The notes under the pieces: generated by a model
The model's input: only the letters and a program-made list of their open reading frames with translations
What the model was told of the DNA's origin: nothing
Databases searched by the model: none
Made by a program: the position numbers and the translations under genes
DNA from: Paludibacteraceae bacterium
Lineage (GTDB): Bacteria; Bacteroidota; Bacteroidia; Bacteroidales; Paludibacteraceae
Assembly: GCA_905234025.1 (NCBI GenBank)
Contig: CAJOFT010000006.1
Span: forward strand, 7,747-40,903
Reading direction: 5' to 3'
DNA: 33,157 nt
Shown: positions 9,552-18,633 of the stretch, piece by piece
Position numbering within the stretch: the stretch's first letter is position 1
Layout of the letters: every line of letters starts with the position of its first letter

Positions 9552-11212
9552 TGATTAAAGAACCTTTCATAGAAACTCTGCGCAACGCCATCCGCGACAA
9601 CTGGGATTCACCTGCATTCACCGACTACGGCACGGATGTAACGATGACTTATGCCGATGTCGCGCAGCAGATTGAGCGCCTTCACATTCTGTTCCGTGCG
9701 TGCGGCATCACCAAGAACGACCGCATTGCGCTCATGGGCAAGAACACCAGCAGTTGGGTTACAACCTATATTGCGTCTGTGACTTACGGCGCGATTATTG
9801 TCCCCATTTTGCAGGATTTCCGCGCCAACGATGCCTTGCATATCATCAACCATTCCGAGTCCAAACTGCTCTTTATTGCCGATGCCTTGTATGAAAGTAT
9901 GGACATCGCCCAGATGGAGCAGGTATCGGCGGTTTTCTCGCTGACGAACTTCGAACCGTTGGCAGTAGTGGAGGGTTTCAACAAGGCTGGCTTGACGCCC
10001 AAACGTGTCCAGCAGGAGTTTGAACGCTTGTATCCCGAGGGCATTAAGCCTGACCAACTCGCATATTCCGACAAACAGAATAGCGAAATAGCTTCATTCA
10101 ATTACACCTCCGGAACAACTGGCTTCTCCAAAGGCGTCATTACGCCGTTGAATGCTTTGGCGGGCAACGTGAAGTTCTGCAACGACGTGCACGTTACGTT
10201 CAAGGGCTGTCGGCAAGTCGTTTTCCTGCCGCTGGCACACTCGTTTGGCTGTGCGTTTGATTTCCTCAGTTGCTTCTGCGCCGGTGGTCATGAATGGTTG
10301 ATGGGACGCATTCCGTCGCCGAAAATCCTGTTGCAGGCATTCGCCGAAGTCAAACCGACTTGCGTGCTCACAGTTCCGCTTATCTTGGAGAAAATCTACA
10401 AGAGCAAGATTGTTCCCGAAATATCCAAACCGCCTGTAAGTTGGGTCATGAAAGTGCCCTTGCTGGACGAAGTCGTTCTCGGCAAACTGCGTCAGGCGTT
10501 GCTGGACGCTTTCGGTGGCTGCGTCGAAGAGGTGATTATTGGCGGAGCACCGCTGAATACGGAAGTGGACCTCTTCCTCAAACGCATCCGTTTCCCATAT
10601 ACTGTCGGCTACGGAATGACTGAATGTGCGCCGCTTATTTCCTACGTCAACCACAAGGATTACAAGCCGCAGAGTTGTGGCAAACCCTTGGACGGATTGA
10701 TGGAAGTGCGCATTGACAAACCAAACAGCGAAGGCATCGGAGAAATACAGGTTCGCGGAGAGCACACGATGATTGGCTATTACAAGAACGAAGAAGCCAC
10801 TCGTCTCATCTTCACGCAGGACGGCTGGCTCAAAACCGGCGATCTCGGCTATATTGATAATGATAACTTCATCTTTATCAAGGGACGCGACAAGAGCATG
10901 TTGCTTGGCTCGTCCGGACAGAACATTTATCCCGAAGAGATTGAAGCGAAACTCAACAACATGCCTTATGTCATGGAATCGCTGGTCATTCAGGAGAATG
11001 GCGCTTTGGTGGCACTTGTTTGCCCCGATTATGTGGCTGCGGACGCTGACCACCTCACAACCGAAATGCTGGAGGCGGCGATGGAACGCAACAGACGCGA
11101 GGTGAATGCACAGATTGCCTCCTACGAGCAGATTAGCAAAATCGTGCTCTACCCGCATGAGTTCGAAAAAACACCCAAGAAATCAATAAAAAGATTTTTG
11201 TACACCCACTAA
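9551..11212 (+). CDS. AMP-dependent synthetase / long-chain fatty acid-CoA ligase (copy 1)
   Basis: NYTSGTTGFSKGVITPLNALAGN, VGYGMTECAPLIS, WLKTGDLGYIDNDNFIFIKGRDKSMLLGSSGQNIYPEEIE, C-terminal KTPKKSIKRFLY. Confidence 0.93.
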   Translation: MIKEPFIETLRNAIRDNWDSPAFTDYGTDVTMTYADVAQQIERLHILFRACGITKNDRIALMGKNTSSWVTTYIASVTYGAIIVPILQDFRANDALHIINHSESKLLFIADALYESMDIAQMEQVSAVFSLTNFEPLAVVEGFNKAGLTPKRVQQEFERLYPEGIKPDQLAYSDKQNSEIASFNYTSGTTGFSKGVITPLNALAGNVKFCNDVHVTFKGCRQVVFLPLAHSFGCAFDFLSCFCAGGHEWLMGRIPSPKILLQAFAEVKPTCVLTVPLILEKIYKSKIVPEISKPPVSWVMKVPLLDEVVLGKLRQALLDAFGGCVEEVIIGGAPLNTEVDLFLKRIRFPYTVGYGMTECAPLISYVNHKDYKPQSCGKPLDGLMEVRIDKPNSEGIGEIQVRGEHTMIGYYKNEEATRLIFTQDGWLKTGDLGYIDNDNFIFIKGRDKSMLLGSSGQNIYPEEIEAKLNNMPYVMESLVIQENGALVALVCPDYVAADADHLTTEMLEAAMERNRREVNAQIASYEQISKIVLYPHEFEKTPKKSIKRFLYTH

Positions 11213-11216
11213 TACT

Positions 11217-12893
11217 ATGCTGACTTCAGAACAAGACAATTTCGTTAAAATGTTTGAGCGCTCCTTCCGCGACAACTGGGATTTGGAGGCAATAACGGAC
11301 TATGGCACGGCGAATACACTGACCTACGGACGTCTGGCGGCGCAGATTGCACGCTTGCATCTGCTTTTCAAGTTGTTCGGCATAAAGAAGGACGACAAGA
11401 TTGCTGTCATGGGACGCAACAACTGCAACTGGGTCACAACCTATCTCGCTACCGTCACCTACGGAGCGGTTATTGTGCCTATTTTGCAGGATTTCAAAGC
11501 CAATGACGCCCAGCATATTATCAACCATTCCGAGTCCAAACTGCTCTTTATCACCGACCTGATTTGGGAGAATATGGATTTGGAGCAGCTGGAAACGCTC
11601 AAAGCCGTTTATTCGCTTGCCAACTTCAAACTCATAGCGCATCGTCATCATAAGGAAATTACATGGGGCGATGTTGAAGAGGCGTTCAGCAAGAAATACA
11701 CCAAAGGTTTTACACCCGAAAGCGTCGAATATGAAAAGCGTCCGAATAGCGCGATTGGTTCAATCAACTATACTTCCGGCACAACAGGTTTCAGCAAGGG
11801 CGTCATTATGCCTTTGAATGGTTTGGCAGGCAATATTCGTCTCGCATTCAACCTCAAACTGGTTTACCCGGGTTGCCGCCACGTGGCGTTCCTGCCTTTG
11901 GCGCATGCGTACGGATGTGCGTTTGACTTCCTTGCTTGTCTCGCTTCCGGCGGACATTCATGGCTGATTGGTCGTACGCCGTCGCCGAAGATTCTCTTGC
12001 AGGCGTTTGCTGAAGTCAAACCGACAACCATTCTTTCTGTGCCGCTCATTCTGGAGAAGATTTACAAGAAGATGATTGTCCCGCAGATACAGAAACCGCC
12101 TATTCGTTGGGTGCTCAAAGTGCCTTATCTGGACGAGGTTGTGCTCAGCAAAATCCGCCAGCAGCTTGTCGAAGCGTTTGGTGGCGAGTTTAAGCAGATT
12201 ATCATCGGCGGAGCACCGCTGAACCCCGAAGTGGAGTCTTTCCTCCATCGTATCAAGTTCCCGATGACCGTTGGCTATGGTATGACTGAATGTGCCCCGC
12301 TCATCAGTTTCACGCCGTACGAAGAGGGTGGCAAACTCTATTCCTGTGGACGCGCACTGGACGGTTTGATGGAGATTAAGATTATCCATCCGAACGAAGA
12401 AGGAATTGGCGAAGTCGTAACACGCGGCGAAAATGTCATGACCGGCTATTTCAAGAACGAACAGGCAACGAAGGACAGTTTCACCAAAGACGGCTGGCTT
12501 CGCACCGGTGACCTCGGAATAATTGACAAGGATGGTTACCTCTTTATTAAAGGACGTTGCAAAACCATGCTGCTTGGTCCTTCAGGGCAGAATATTTATC
12601 CCGAGGAGATTGAAGCGAAACTCAACAACATGCCTTATGTCCTTGAATCGCTTATCCTGCAAACCGAGGACGCACGTTTGGTGGCGCTTGTTTGCCCGGA
12701 TTACAACGAAGTGGATGCCAGTGGTTTGACAAAGGAGCAACTGGAGGAACATATGGAGGAAATCCGCAAGCAGGTCAATGCCGAATTGGCGGCGTATGAG
12801 CAGCTGAATTGCATCAAACTCTTCCCGCATGAGTTTGAGAAAACGCCTAAAAAGTCTATCAAGCGCTTCCTCTACACCAACGTAGAAGTATGA
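11217..12893 (+). CDS. AMP-dependent synthetase / long-chain fatty acid-CoA ligase (copy 2, tandem paralog)
   Basis: Co-linear with the upstream ORF through its whole length; NYTSGTTGFSKGVIMPLNGLAGN, VGYGMTECAPLISF, WLRTGDLGIIDKDGYLFIKGR, KTPKKSIKRFLYT. Confidence 0.93.
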   Translation: MLTSEQDNFVKMFERSFRDNWDLEAITDYGTANTLTYGRLAAQIARLHLLFKLFGIKKDDKIAVMGRNNCNWVTTYLATVTYGAVIVPILQDFKANDAQHIINHSESKLLFITDLIWENMDLEQLETLKAVYSLANFKLIAHRHHKEITWGDVEEAFSKKYTKGFTPESVEYEKRPNSAIGSINYTSGTTGFSKGVIMPLNGLAGNIRLAFNLKLVYPGCRHVAFLPLAHAYGCAFDFLACLASGGHSWLIGRTPSPKILLQAFAEVKPTTILSVPLILEKIYKKMIVPQIQKPPIRWVLKVPYLDEVVLSKIRQQLVEAFGGEFKQIIIGGAPLNPEVESFLHRIKFPMTVGYGMTECAPLISFTPYEEGGKLYSCGRALDGLMEIKIIHPNEEGIGEVVTRGENVMTGYFKNEQATKDSFTKDGWLRTGDLGIIDKDGYLFIKGRCKTMLLGPSGQNIYPEEIEAKLNNMPYVLESLILQTEDARLVALVCPDYNEVDASGLTKEQLEEHMEEIRKQVNAELAAYEQLNCIKLFPHEFEKTPKKSIKRFLYTNVEV

Positions 12894-13624
12894 ACCTCGC
12901 TATTGACCAGGGAAATTCGCGTACCAAAGTCGCTTTGTTTGACGAAAACGGACGCATTGTGAAGAACTTCATCTACAAGTCCTTCACTGCCAGTGACATA
13001 GAGCGTCTCTTTTCGTTGTATCCGATTACGGATAGCATTATTTCCTCTGTGGTCAATATTGAACCTGCGGTGGTGAACTGCCTGAATCGGCTTTCAAAGC
13101 ATTTTGTCCTGTTTGACCACTTTACGCCGGTTCCCATTACCAATTGTTATGCTTCACCTGAGACGCTTGGTCAGGATCGTCTTGCTGCGGCTGTCGGCGC
13201 GGCAGCCATTTGCCCGAATGAAAATCTGCTGATTATTGATGTCGGTTCTGCAATTACCTACGATTTTGTTTCCGAGAAGAACGAATTTCTTGGCGGAAAC
13301 ATCGCACCGGGCATTAAAATGCGTCTCACGATGCTTAACCGCATGACGAAGAAACTTCCGCTGGTGGAAGTGGAAGAAAATGAACTGATTCCTTTGTTTG
13401 GAAAAACAACCCGTGACGCGATTGCGGCAGGCGTTATACGTGGCATTGGCTATGAGGTGAAAGGTTACATTCGGACGCTTGGTGAGCGTTGCAAGCATTA
13501 TGCGCTGTTTCTCACGGGCGGCAACGCACCTTATATATTAAATAACTGCCGTTTCAATTTCCACCACGAAAAGCACCTCGTCCTCATCGGCCTCAACACC
13601 ATCCTCGAATTCAACAAACACTAA
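12890..13624 (+). CDS. coaX: Type III pantothenate kinase
   Basis: MNLAIDQGNSRTKVALFDENG, TLGQDRLAAAVGAA, NLLIIDVGSAITYDFV, FLGGNIAPGIKMRLTML, LFLTGGNAPYI. Confidence 0.95.
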   Translation: MNLAIDQGNSRTKVALFDENGRIVKNFIYKSFTASDIERLFSLYPITDSIISSVVNIEPAVVNCLNRLSKHFVLFDHFTPVPITNCYASPETLGQDRLAAAVGAAAICPNENLLIIDVGSAITYDFVSEKNEFLGGNIAPGIKMRLTMLNRMTKKLPLVEVEENELIPLFGKTTRDAIAAGVIRGIGYEVKGYIRTLGERCKHYALFLTGGNAPYILNNCRFNFHHEKHLVLIGLNTILEFNKH

Positions 13625-13760
13625 ACTCTCCACTCTTAGCTCTTGACTCTTAGCTCTAAGCTCTTGACTTTTAGCTCTAAGCTCTTAGCTCTTGACTCTT
13701 GGCTCTTAGCTCTTGACTCTTGGCTCTTGACTCTTAGCTCTCGACTCTCCACTTTTAGCT
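13625..13760. repeat. Heptanucleotide tandem array (consensus RCTCTTR), 19 units in uninterrupted 7-bp register starting right after the coaX stop codon
   Basis: ACTCTCC ACTCTTA GCTCTTG ACTCTTA GCTCTAA GCTCTTG ACTTTTA GCTCTAA GCTCTTA GCTCTTG ACTCTTG GCTCTTA GCTCTTG ACTCTTG GCTCTTG ACTCTTA GCTCTCG ACTCTCC ACTTTTA GCT. Confidence 0.95.
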
Positions 13761-13791
13761 AAATATATAAAATATATATTTACACCCTCAT

Positions 13792-13835
13792 TTTATTGCA
13801 CCATTATTGTACCATTATTGTACCATTATTGCACC
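13792..13835. repeat. 11-bp tandem repeat x4 (ATTATTGYACC)
   Basis: TTTATTGCACC / ATTATTGTACC / ATTATTGTACC / ATTATTGCACC. Confidence 0.9.
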
Positions 13836-13857
13836 ATAAAGCAGCCTTTAAGGACAC

Positions 13858-13886
13858 GAAAAAAGGACGCCTTGCATCCTTTTTTC
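13858..13886 (-). terminator. Intrinsic terminator downstream of tRNA-Lys
   Basis: Perfect 10-bp inverted repeat GAAAAAAGGA-N9-TCCTTTTTTC with T-rich 3' arm, just beyond the tRNA 3' end. Confidence 0.75.
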
Positions 13887-13893
13887 TTTGCTG

Positions 13894-13966
13894 TGTCCCC
13901 CGAGGGACTCGAACCCTCGACCCACTGATTAAGAGTCAGTTGCTCTACCAACTGAGCTAGGGAGAC
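13894..13966 (-). tRNA. tRNA-Lys (anticodon CTT)
   Basis: Reverse complement GTCTCCCTAGCTCAGTTGGTAGAGCAACTGACTCTTAATCAGTGGGTCGAGGGTTCGAGTCCCTCGGGGGACA: acceptor GTCTCCC/GGGGGAC (one T-G), anticodon stem ACTGA/TCAGT, loop CTCTTAA, T-arm GAGGGTTCGAGTCCCTC. Confidence 0.96.
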
Positions 13967-14001
13967 TGCCCTGATTTTCTCTTTCTTCTCAAAAGCGGCT
14001 G

Positions 14002-14033
14002 CAAAAGTACTGCTTTTTTTTCATTCCACCAAA
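14002..14033 (-). promoter_or_regulatory. Bacteroidetes-type promoter for tRNA-Lys (TTTG-N20-TACTTTTG)
   Basis: Minus strand TTTGGTGGAATGAAAAAAAAGCAGTACTTTTG; 20-nt spacer. Confidence 0.75.
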
Positions 14034-14290
14034 TTTTTTTGCAAAAAAGATGAAGATTTTTTACAAAATCGGTACAAAACCTGCAAAAACAACCGTTTTT
14101 TGGTCGCTGGTATACCGGAACGCGGTCATATCCTTATCCGCTTCGTGCGCGCGCGACTGCGTAAGAATTATAAGGTTTGTGCCAATAGAGTAGGTATATC
14201 TGCGATTTAAGATATAGTGCCTCTTTATTTCGACATCCCCTCGAAAATACAACAAAAATGCGTTAAAACGCAAAAAAAATACGTTTTTTA

Positions 14291-14322
14291 TTTGCACATG
14301 TCAAAAAAATGTTGTATCTTTG
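14291..14322 (+). promoter_or_regulatory. Bacteroidetes-type promoter for gyrA (TTTG-N20-TATCTTTG)
   Basis: TTTGCACATGTCAAAAAAATGTTGTATCTTTG; 20-nt spacer; 34 nt before the gyrA ATG. Confidence 0.83.
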
Positions 14323-14356
14323 CGCGTTTTTTGGAAACTACAAATAAATAGTATAT

Positions 14357-16957
14357 ATGGATAACGAAAACAACCAGATGAATGACGAACTCAATGAGGA
14401 GCTGAATGGAATGGAGCATGACAAAATTATCCCTGTCAAGATTGACGAGGAAATGCGGAAATCCTACATCGACTACTCGATGAGTGTGATTGTGAGCCGT
14501 GCGCTCCCCGATGTGCGCGATGGCTTCAAGCCTGTTCAGCGCCGTGTGCTCTTCGGCATGAACGAATTGGGCGTGAGCAGTGACAAACCGACGAAAAAAA
14601 GTGCACGTATCGTCGGTGATGTTATGGGTAAATATCACCCGCATGGTGATAGTAGTATTTATGGCACGTTGGTTCGCCTCGCGCAGCCCTGGAATATGCG
14701 CTACTGCTTGGTGGACGGACAAGGTAACTTCGGTAATGTGGACGGTGATGGTGCCGCTGCAATGCGTTATACGGAAGCGCGTCTCAGTAAACTGGCTGAG
14801 GAAATGCTTCGCGACATTGAGAAGGATACCGTGGACATGGTGCCGAACTTTGATGACTCCTTGCGTGAGCCTGCTGTGCTGCCTTGCCGCTTCCCGAACC
14901 TCCTGATTAACGGTGGTACAGGTATTGCGGTCGGAATGGCAACGAACATGGCAACGCACAACCTCGGTGAAGTAATTGACGGCTGCGTGGCGTTTGTAAA
15001 CAACCGCAAAGCACGTATTGAAAATCCCGAAGTCGAGGATATTACCGTTGAGGATTTGATGGAATATGTGAAAGCGCCCGATTTCCCGACGGGCGGCACG
15101 ATTTACGGCTACCAGGGCGTGAAGGATGCTTTCGAAACCGGACGCGGACGTGTGGTTATTCGCAGTAACGCCGATATTGAGACCGAAGACAACGGTCGCG
15201 AGAAGATTATTGTTACCGAACTGCCTTATGGCGTGGTCAAAGCTGACCTCGTAAAGAAAATCGGCGACCTTGTTTCCGAGAAGAAGATTGAGGGCATTTC
15301 CGATATTTCCGACCTCAGTACGCGTGACATCCGCATTGTTATTGAGGTGAAACGCGATGCAAACGCGCAGGTAGTCCTTAATAAATTATATAAGTTCACG
15401 GAGCTGCAGTCCTCCTTCAGCGTGAATAACATCGCTTTGGTTCACGGACGTCCGATGTTGCTGAACCTCAAAGACCTTATCGGCAACTTCATTGACCACC
15501 GCATGGATGTGGTGACCCGCCGCACGAAGTACGAACTTCGCAAAGCCGAAGAGCGCGCACATATCTTGGAGGGCTTGATTATTGCCGTTGACAATATTGA
15601 CGAAGTGGTTCGTATTATCCGCGCAAGCCGCACACCGGCAGACGCACAGGCTAACCTCGAAGCACGCTTCAATCTCGATAACCTTCAGTCGAAAGCCATT
15701 GTGGACATGCGTCTCAGCGCGCTCACAGGCTTGCGTATCGAGGAATTAAAGGCCGAATACGAGGAAATAGAGAAGTTGATTGCTCACTTGAACGAACTGC
15801 TTGCCAGCGAAATCATGCGCTATGACGTCATCAATGAAGAATTGGTGGAAATCAAGGACAAATATGCCGACGAACGTCGCACGAAGATTGTCAAGATGGC
15901 GACCGAGTTCAATCCCGAAGACATGTACGCCGATGATGATATGATTATCACAATCTCACATCTGGGTTATATCAAACGTACTCCGTTGACGGAATTCCGT
16001 CAGCAGGGACGCGGCGGAATTGGCAGCAAAGCCGGTTCGGCGCGTGACGAGGACTTTATTGAGTACCTGCACCAGGCTTCGATGCACTCGACAATGATGT
16101 TCTTCACAGAATGCGGACGTCTCTATTGGCTCAAAGTCTATGATATCCCGGAAGGCAACAAGCAGTCCAAAGGTCGTGCCATCCAAAACATGATTAACCT
16201 CGAAAAAGGCGACAAAGTGCGTGCTTTCATCAACGTCAAAGGACTGAATGATGCCGAGTTTGTCAATAACCATTATCTCATCTTCGCAACCAAGAAAGGT
16301 TTGATGAAGAAGACCACGTTGGAGGCATATAGCCGTCCGCGTGCAAATGGTATCAATGCGGTTGGTTTGCGCGAAGGTGACGAACTGATTGGCGTTACAT
16401 TGACCGACGGACAGAGCGAAATGCTCATCGCTTCATACAACGGAAAAGTCGTTCGCTTCAACGAAGCGGGTGTACGTCCGATGGGACGTAATGCCAGCGG
16501 CGTAAAGGCAATTACGTTGGAAAATGACGGACAAGACCGCGTGATTGGCATGATTTGTGTAGAGCCTAATACAGACAAGACTGTTTTGGTAATCTCTGAC
16601 AAGGGATTTGGCAAACGCACACGCTTGGACGATGAGGACGGACAACCCGTTTACCGCGTTACTAACCGCGGTGGTAAGGGTGTCAAGACGATGAACCTCA
16701 CCGACAAGACAGGACAACTTGTAGGCTTGCATGCTGTCAGCGACGACGAAGATTTGATGCTTATCACGAAGTCGGGAACGGCAATTCGTATGGCAATGGA
16801 TACAATCCGTGTTATGGGACGTGCAACGCAAGGTGTCAAACTCATCGAACTCCAGAAACGCAACGATACGCTGATGTTCGGCTGCGTCGTTCCGAAAGAG
16901 GAGGCTGATGAAAACTCGGAAAACGTGGAAAATCCGGAAACGCCCGAAAATGAATAA
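14357..16957 (+). CDS. gyrA: DNA gyrase subunit A
   Basis: [36 protein letters not shown]; catalytic-Tyr context [12 protein letters not shown]; GyrA-box-like [10 protein letters not shown] in the C-terminal domain; acidic tail [15 protein letters not shown]. Confidence 0.97.
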   Translation: MDNENNQMNDELNEELNGMEHDKIIPVKIDEEMRKSYIDYSMSVIVSRALPDVRDGFKPVQRRVLFGMNELGVSSDKPTKKSARIVGDVMGKYHPHGDSSIYGTLVRLAQPWNMRYCLVDGQGNFGNVDGDGAAAMRYTEARLSKLAEEMLRDIEKDTVDMVPNFDDSLREPAVLPCRFPNLLINGGTGIAVGMATNMATHNLGEVIDGCVAFVNNRKARIENPEVEDITVEDLMEYVKAPDFPTGGTIYGYQGVKDAFETGRGRVVIRSNADIETEDNGREKIIVTELPYGVVKADLVKKIGDLVSEKKIEGISDISDLSTRDIRIVIEVKRDANAQVVLNKLYKFTELQSSFSVNNIALVHGRPMLLNLKDLIGNFIDHRMDVVTRRTKYELRKAEERAHILEGLIIAVDNIDEVVRIIRASRTPADAQANLEARFNLDNLQSKAIVDMRLSALTGLRIEELKAEYEEIEKLIAHLNELLASEIMRYDVINEELVEIKDKYADERRTKIVKMATEFNPEDMYADDDMIITISHLGYIKRTPLTEFRQQGRGGIGSKAGSARDEDFIEYLHQASMHSTMMFFTECGRLYWLKVYDIPEGNKQSKGRAIQNMINLEKGDKVRAFINVKGLNDAEFVNNHYLIFATKKGLMKKTTLEAYSRPRANGINAVGLREGDELIGVTLTDGQSEMLIASYNGKVVRFNEAGVRPMGRNASGVKAITLENDGQDRVIGMICVEPNTDKTVLVISDKGFGKRTRLDDEDGQPVYRVTNRGGKGVKTMNLTDKTGQLVGLHAVSDDEDLMLITKSGTAIRMAMDTIRVMGRATQGVKLIELQKRNDTLMFGCVVPKEEADENSENVENPETPENE

Positions 16958-16983
16958 ATGAACAAATGAGAAAATAAGAAAAT
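16944..16983. repeat. Octamer tandem array (GARNAAAT) spanning the gyrA stop codon up to the TPR-gene start codon
   Basis: CCGAAAAT GAATAAAT GAACAAAT GAGAAAAT AAGAAAAT; the TAA of unit 2 is the gyrA stop codon and the array runs into the ATG at 16982. Confidence 0.8.
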
Positions 16984-18223
16984 GAAAAAGACATTATTTC
17001 TCGCAGCATTGGTGCTGATAAGCGCTGGCTGCATGGCACAAAAAGCAAGTGTAAACAAAGCAAGAAGCTTGATTCTGCAAGAAGAACCTGATTTTGATCA
17101 GGCGCGTCAACTTATCGGTGCGGCGATGCAGAACGAAGAAACAAAAGACCAGGCGAACACGTGGTACGTGGCTGGTTTGGTTGGATATCAAATCAGAGAA
17201 CAGGCTGAGCGTGACCGCATGATCGGTAAAGTCCCCGATCAAGACCAGATTGGACAGGCTATCATGGAGAGTTACGACTACTGGATGAAGGCGGACGAAA
17301 TCGCCATGACGCCGACGCTGGACAAGAAAGGTCGTGAAGTTGTGGACACCAAGACCCGCACCAACATTGCCAAGAAGCTCTTCGAACTTTACGACAAGCA
17401 GGACTTCGTAAAGTATGGTATTCACCTCAACGAACAACGTGATTTCCGCGGTGCGTACAACGTGTTCATGCGTCACCTTACAATGCCTGACCTGCCGATG
17501 ATGCAGGATGAGTCTTTCCAGGCTAAGATGCAGAAGGACACCATCTATGCACAGTATGAGTATTATGCAGCTCTCTTTGCTATTCAGGCACAGATGCACG
17601 ATGAGGCGATTGTTATTCTTGAGAAGATGAAAAACGGCGCATACGAACCGGTGGCTGTTAACCAGTTCCTTTATCAGGAATATGTGGAGAAAAAAGACAC
17701 GGCTAACTTCGTGCGCGTGCTTCAGGATGCGATGGTGCAGTTCCCGAAGGAACCCTGGTTCTTGCAGAACCTGATTAACTACTACATCTTCTCCGGACAG
17801 GAGCAGGCTGCTATTGATTATCTGGCACAAGCTATTGCCCGTGACCCGAACGTAGCGCAATATCATCTGATTAAAGGCAACCTGAACGCAAACCAGGGGC
17901 ACAATGAAGAAGCGTTGGCGGATTATGACAAGACGCTCGAACTTGACCCGAATTTGGCGGACGCTATTGCCGGTAAAGGACGTGTTTACTACAATCAGGC
18001 GGTTAAAATGAATGAGGACGCGGCATATATTCAGGACCAGAAAGCCTATAAAGCTGCACTGGCGGATATGAATGAAATGTTCAAGAAATCGCTCCCGTTC
18101 TTTGAGAAAGCTCATGAGATGGAGCCTGAGAACCGTGATTTCATGATTACGTTGAAGACCCTCTACTATCGTTTCCACATGGATGACAAGTACGAGGCGA
18201 TTCAGGAGAAACTGAATAACTGA
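16982..18223 (+). CDS. Secreted/periplasmic TPR-repeat protein
   Basis: Signal peptide MKKTLFLAALVLISAGCMAQ; TPR units such as AQYHLIKGNLNANQGHNEEALADYDKTLELDPNLADAIAGKGRVYYNQA. Confidence 0.85.
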   Translation: MKKTLFLAALVLISAGCMAQKASVNKARSLILQEEPDFDQARQLIGAAMQNEETKDQANTWYVAGLVGYQIREQAERDRMIGKVPDQDQIGQAIMESYDYWMKADEIAMTPTLDKKGREVVDTKTRTNIAKKLFELYDKQDFVKYGIHLNEQRDFRGAYNVFMRHLTMPDLPMMQDESFQAKMQKDTIYAQYEYYAALFAIQAQMHDEAIVILEKMKNGAYEPVAVNQFLYQEYVEKKDTANFVRVLQDAMVQFPKEPWFLQNLINYYIFSGQEQAAIDYLAQAIARDPNVAQYHLIKGNLNANQGHNEEALADYDKTLELDPNLADAIAGKGRVYYNQAVKMNEDAAYIQDQKAYKAALADMNEMFKKSLPFFEKAHEMEPENRDFMITLKTLYYRFHMDDKYEAIQEKLNN

Positions 18224-18633
18224 TGGGTAGAATTCTCGCCATCGACTATGGTCAGAAACGTACAGGATTAGCCGTTACGGATCCGCTCCGTATAACGGCT
18301 AATCCGTTGCTTACTGTCGAAACGGCTAAACTCCGCGACTGGCTCAAAGCCGAACTCGCAAAAGGGGAAATTGACAAGGTTGTTATTGGTAAACCGACGC
18401 AGCTTAACGGCGCGGAAAGCGATTCTGTGCGCTATATAAAACCGTTCATGGACTGGTTCCGCAATCACTTTCACGCTATGCCGTTGGTGGAGTATGACGA
18501 GCGTTTCACCTCAACGCTTGCACATCGTGCCATGATTGATGGAGGCATGAAGAAATCTGTCCGGCGTGACAAGGCTGTCGTGGACAAACTTGCCGCCTGC
18601 ATTATTTTAGAAGATTATTTATCGACATTATGA
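18223..18633 (+). CDS. ruvX: Putative pre-16S rRNA nuclease / Holliday junction resolvase YqgF (RuvX)
   Basis: MGRILAIDYGQKRTGLAVTDPLRITANPL, VIGKPTQLNG, VEYDERFTSTLA, KAVVDKLAACIILEDYL. Confidence 0.93.
   Translation: MGRILAIDYGQKRTGLAVTDPLRITANPLLTVETAKLRDWLKAELAKGEIDKVVIGKPTQLNGAESDSVRYIKPFMDWFRNHFHAMPLVEYDERFTSTLAHRAMIDGGMKKSVRRDKAVVDKLAACIILEDYLSTL

Noticed and set aside
10094-11158. 354-aa minus-strand ORF opposite the acyl-CoA ligase
   Set aside because: Antisense shadow ORF; a similar shadow occurs opposite the paralogous ligase, as expected from shared codon usage.
13625-13835. Possible CRISPR array
   Set aside because: Repeat units are 7 and 11 bp, contiguous and without unique spacers; no cas genes in the window.
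14176-14202. Possible internal promoter (TTTG ... TATATCTG) in the gyrA upstream gap
   Set aside because: Spacer is 15 nt and the -7 box lacks TTTG, unlike the eight convincing promoters.
14061-14297. 78-aa minus-strand ORF in the gyrA upstream gap
   Set aside because: AT-rich low-quality translation with no start context, promoter or motif.
16994-18178. 394-aa minus-strand ORF opposite the TPR gene
   Set aside because: Antisense shadow ORF; His/Leu/Val-rich nonsense-like protein; the plus strand has a signal peptide and clear TPR units.
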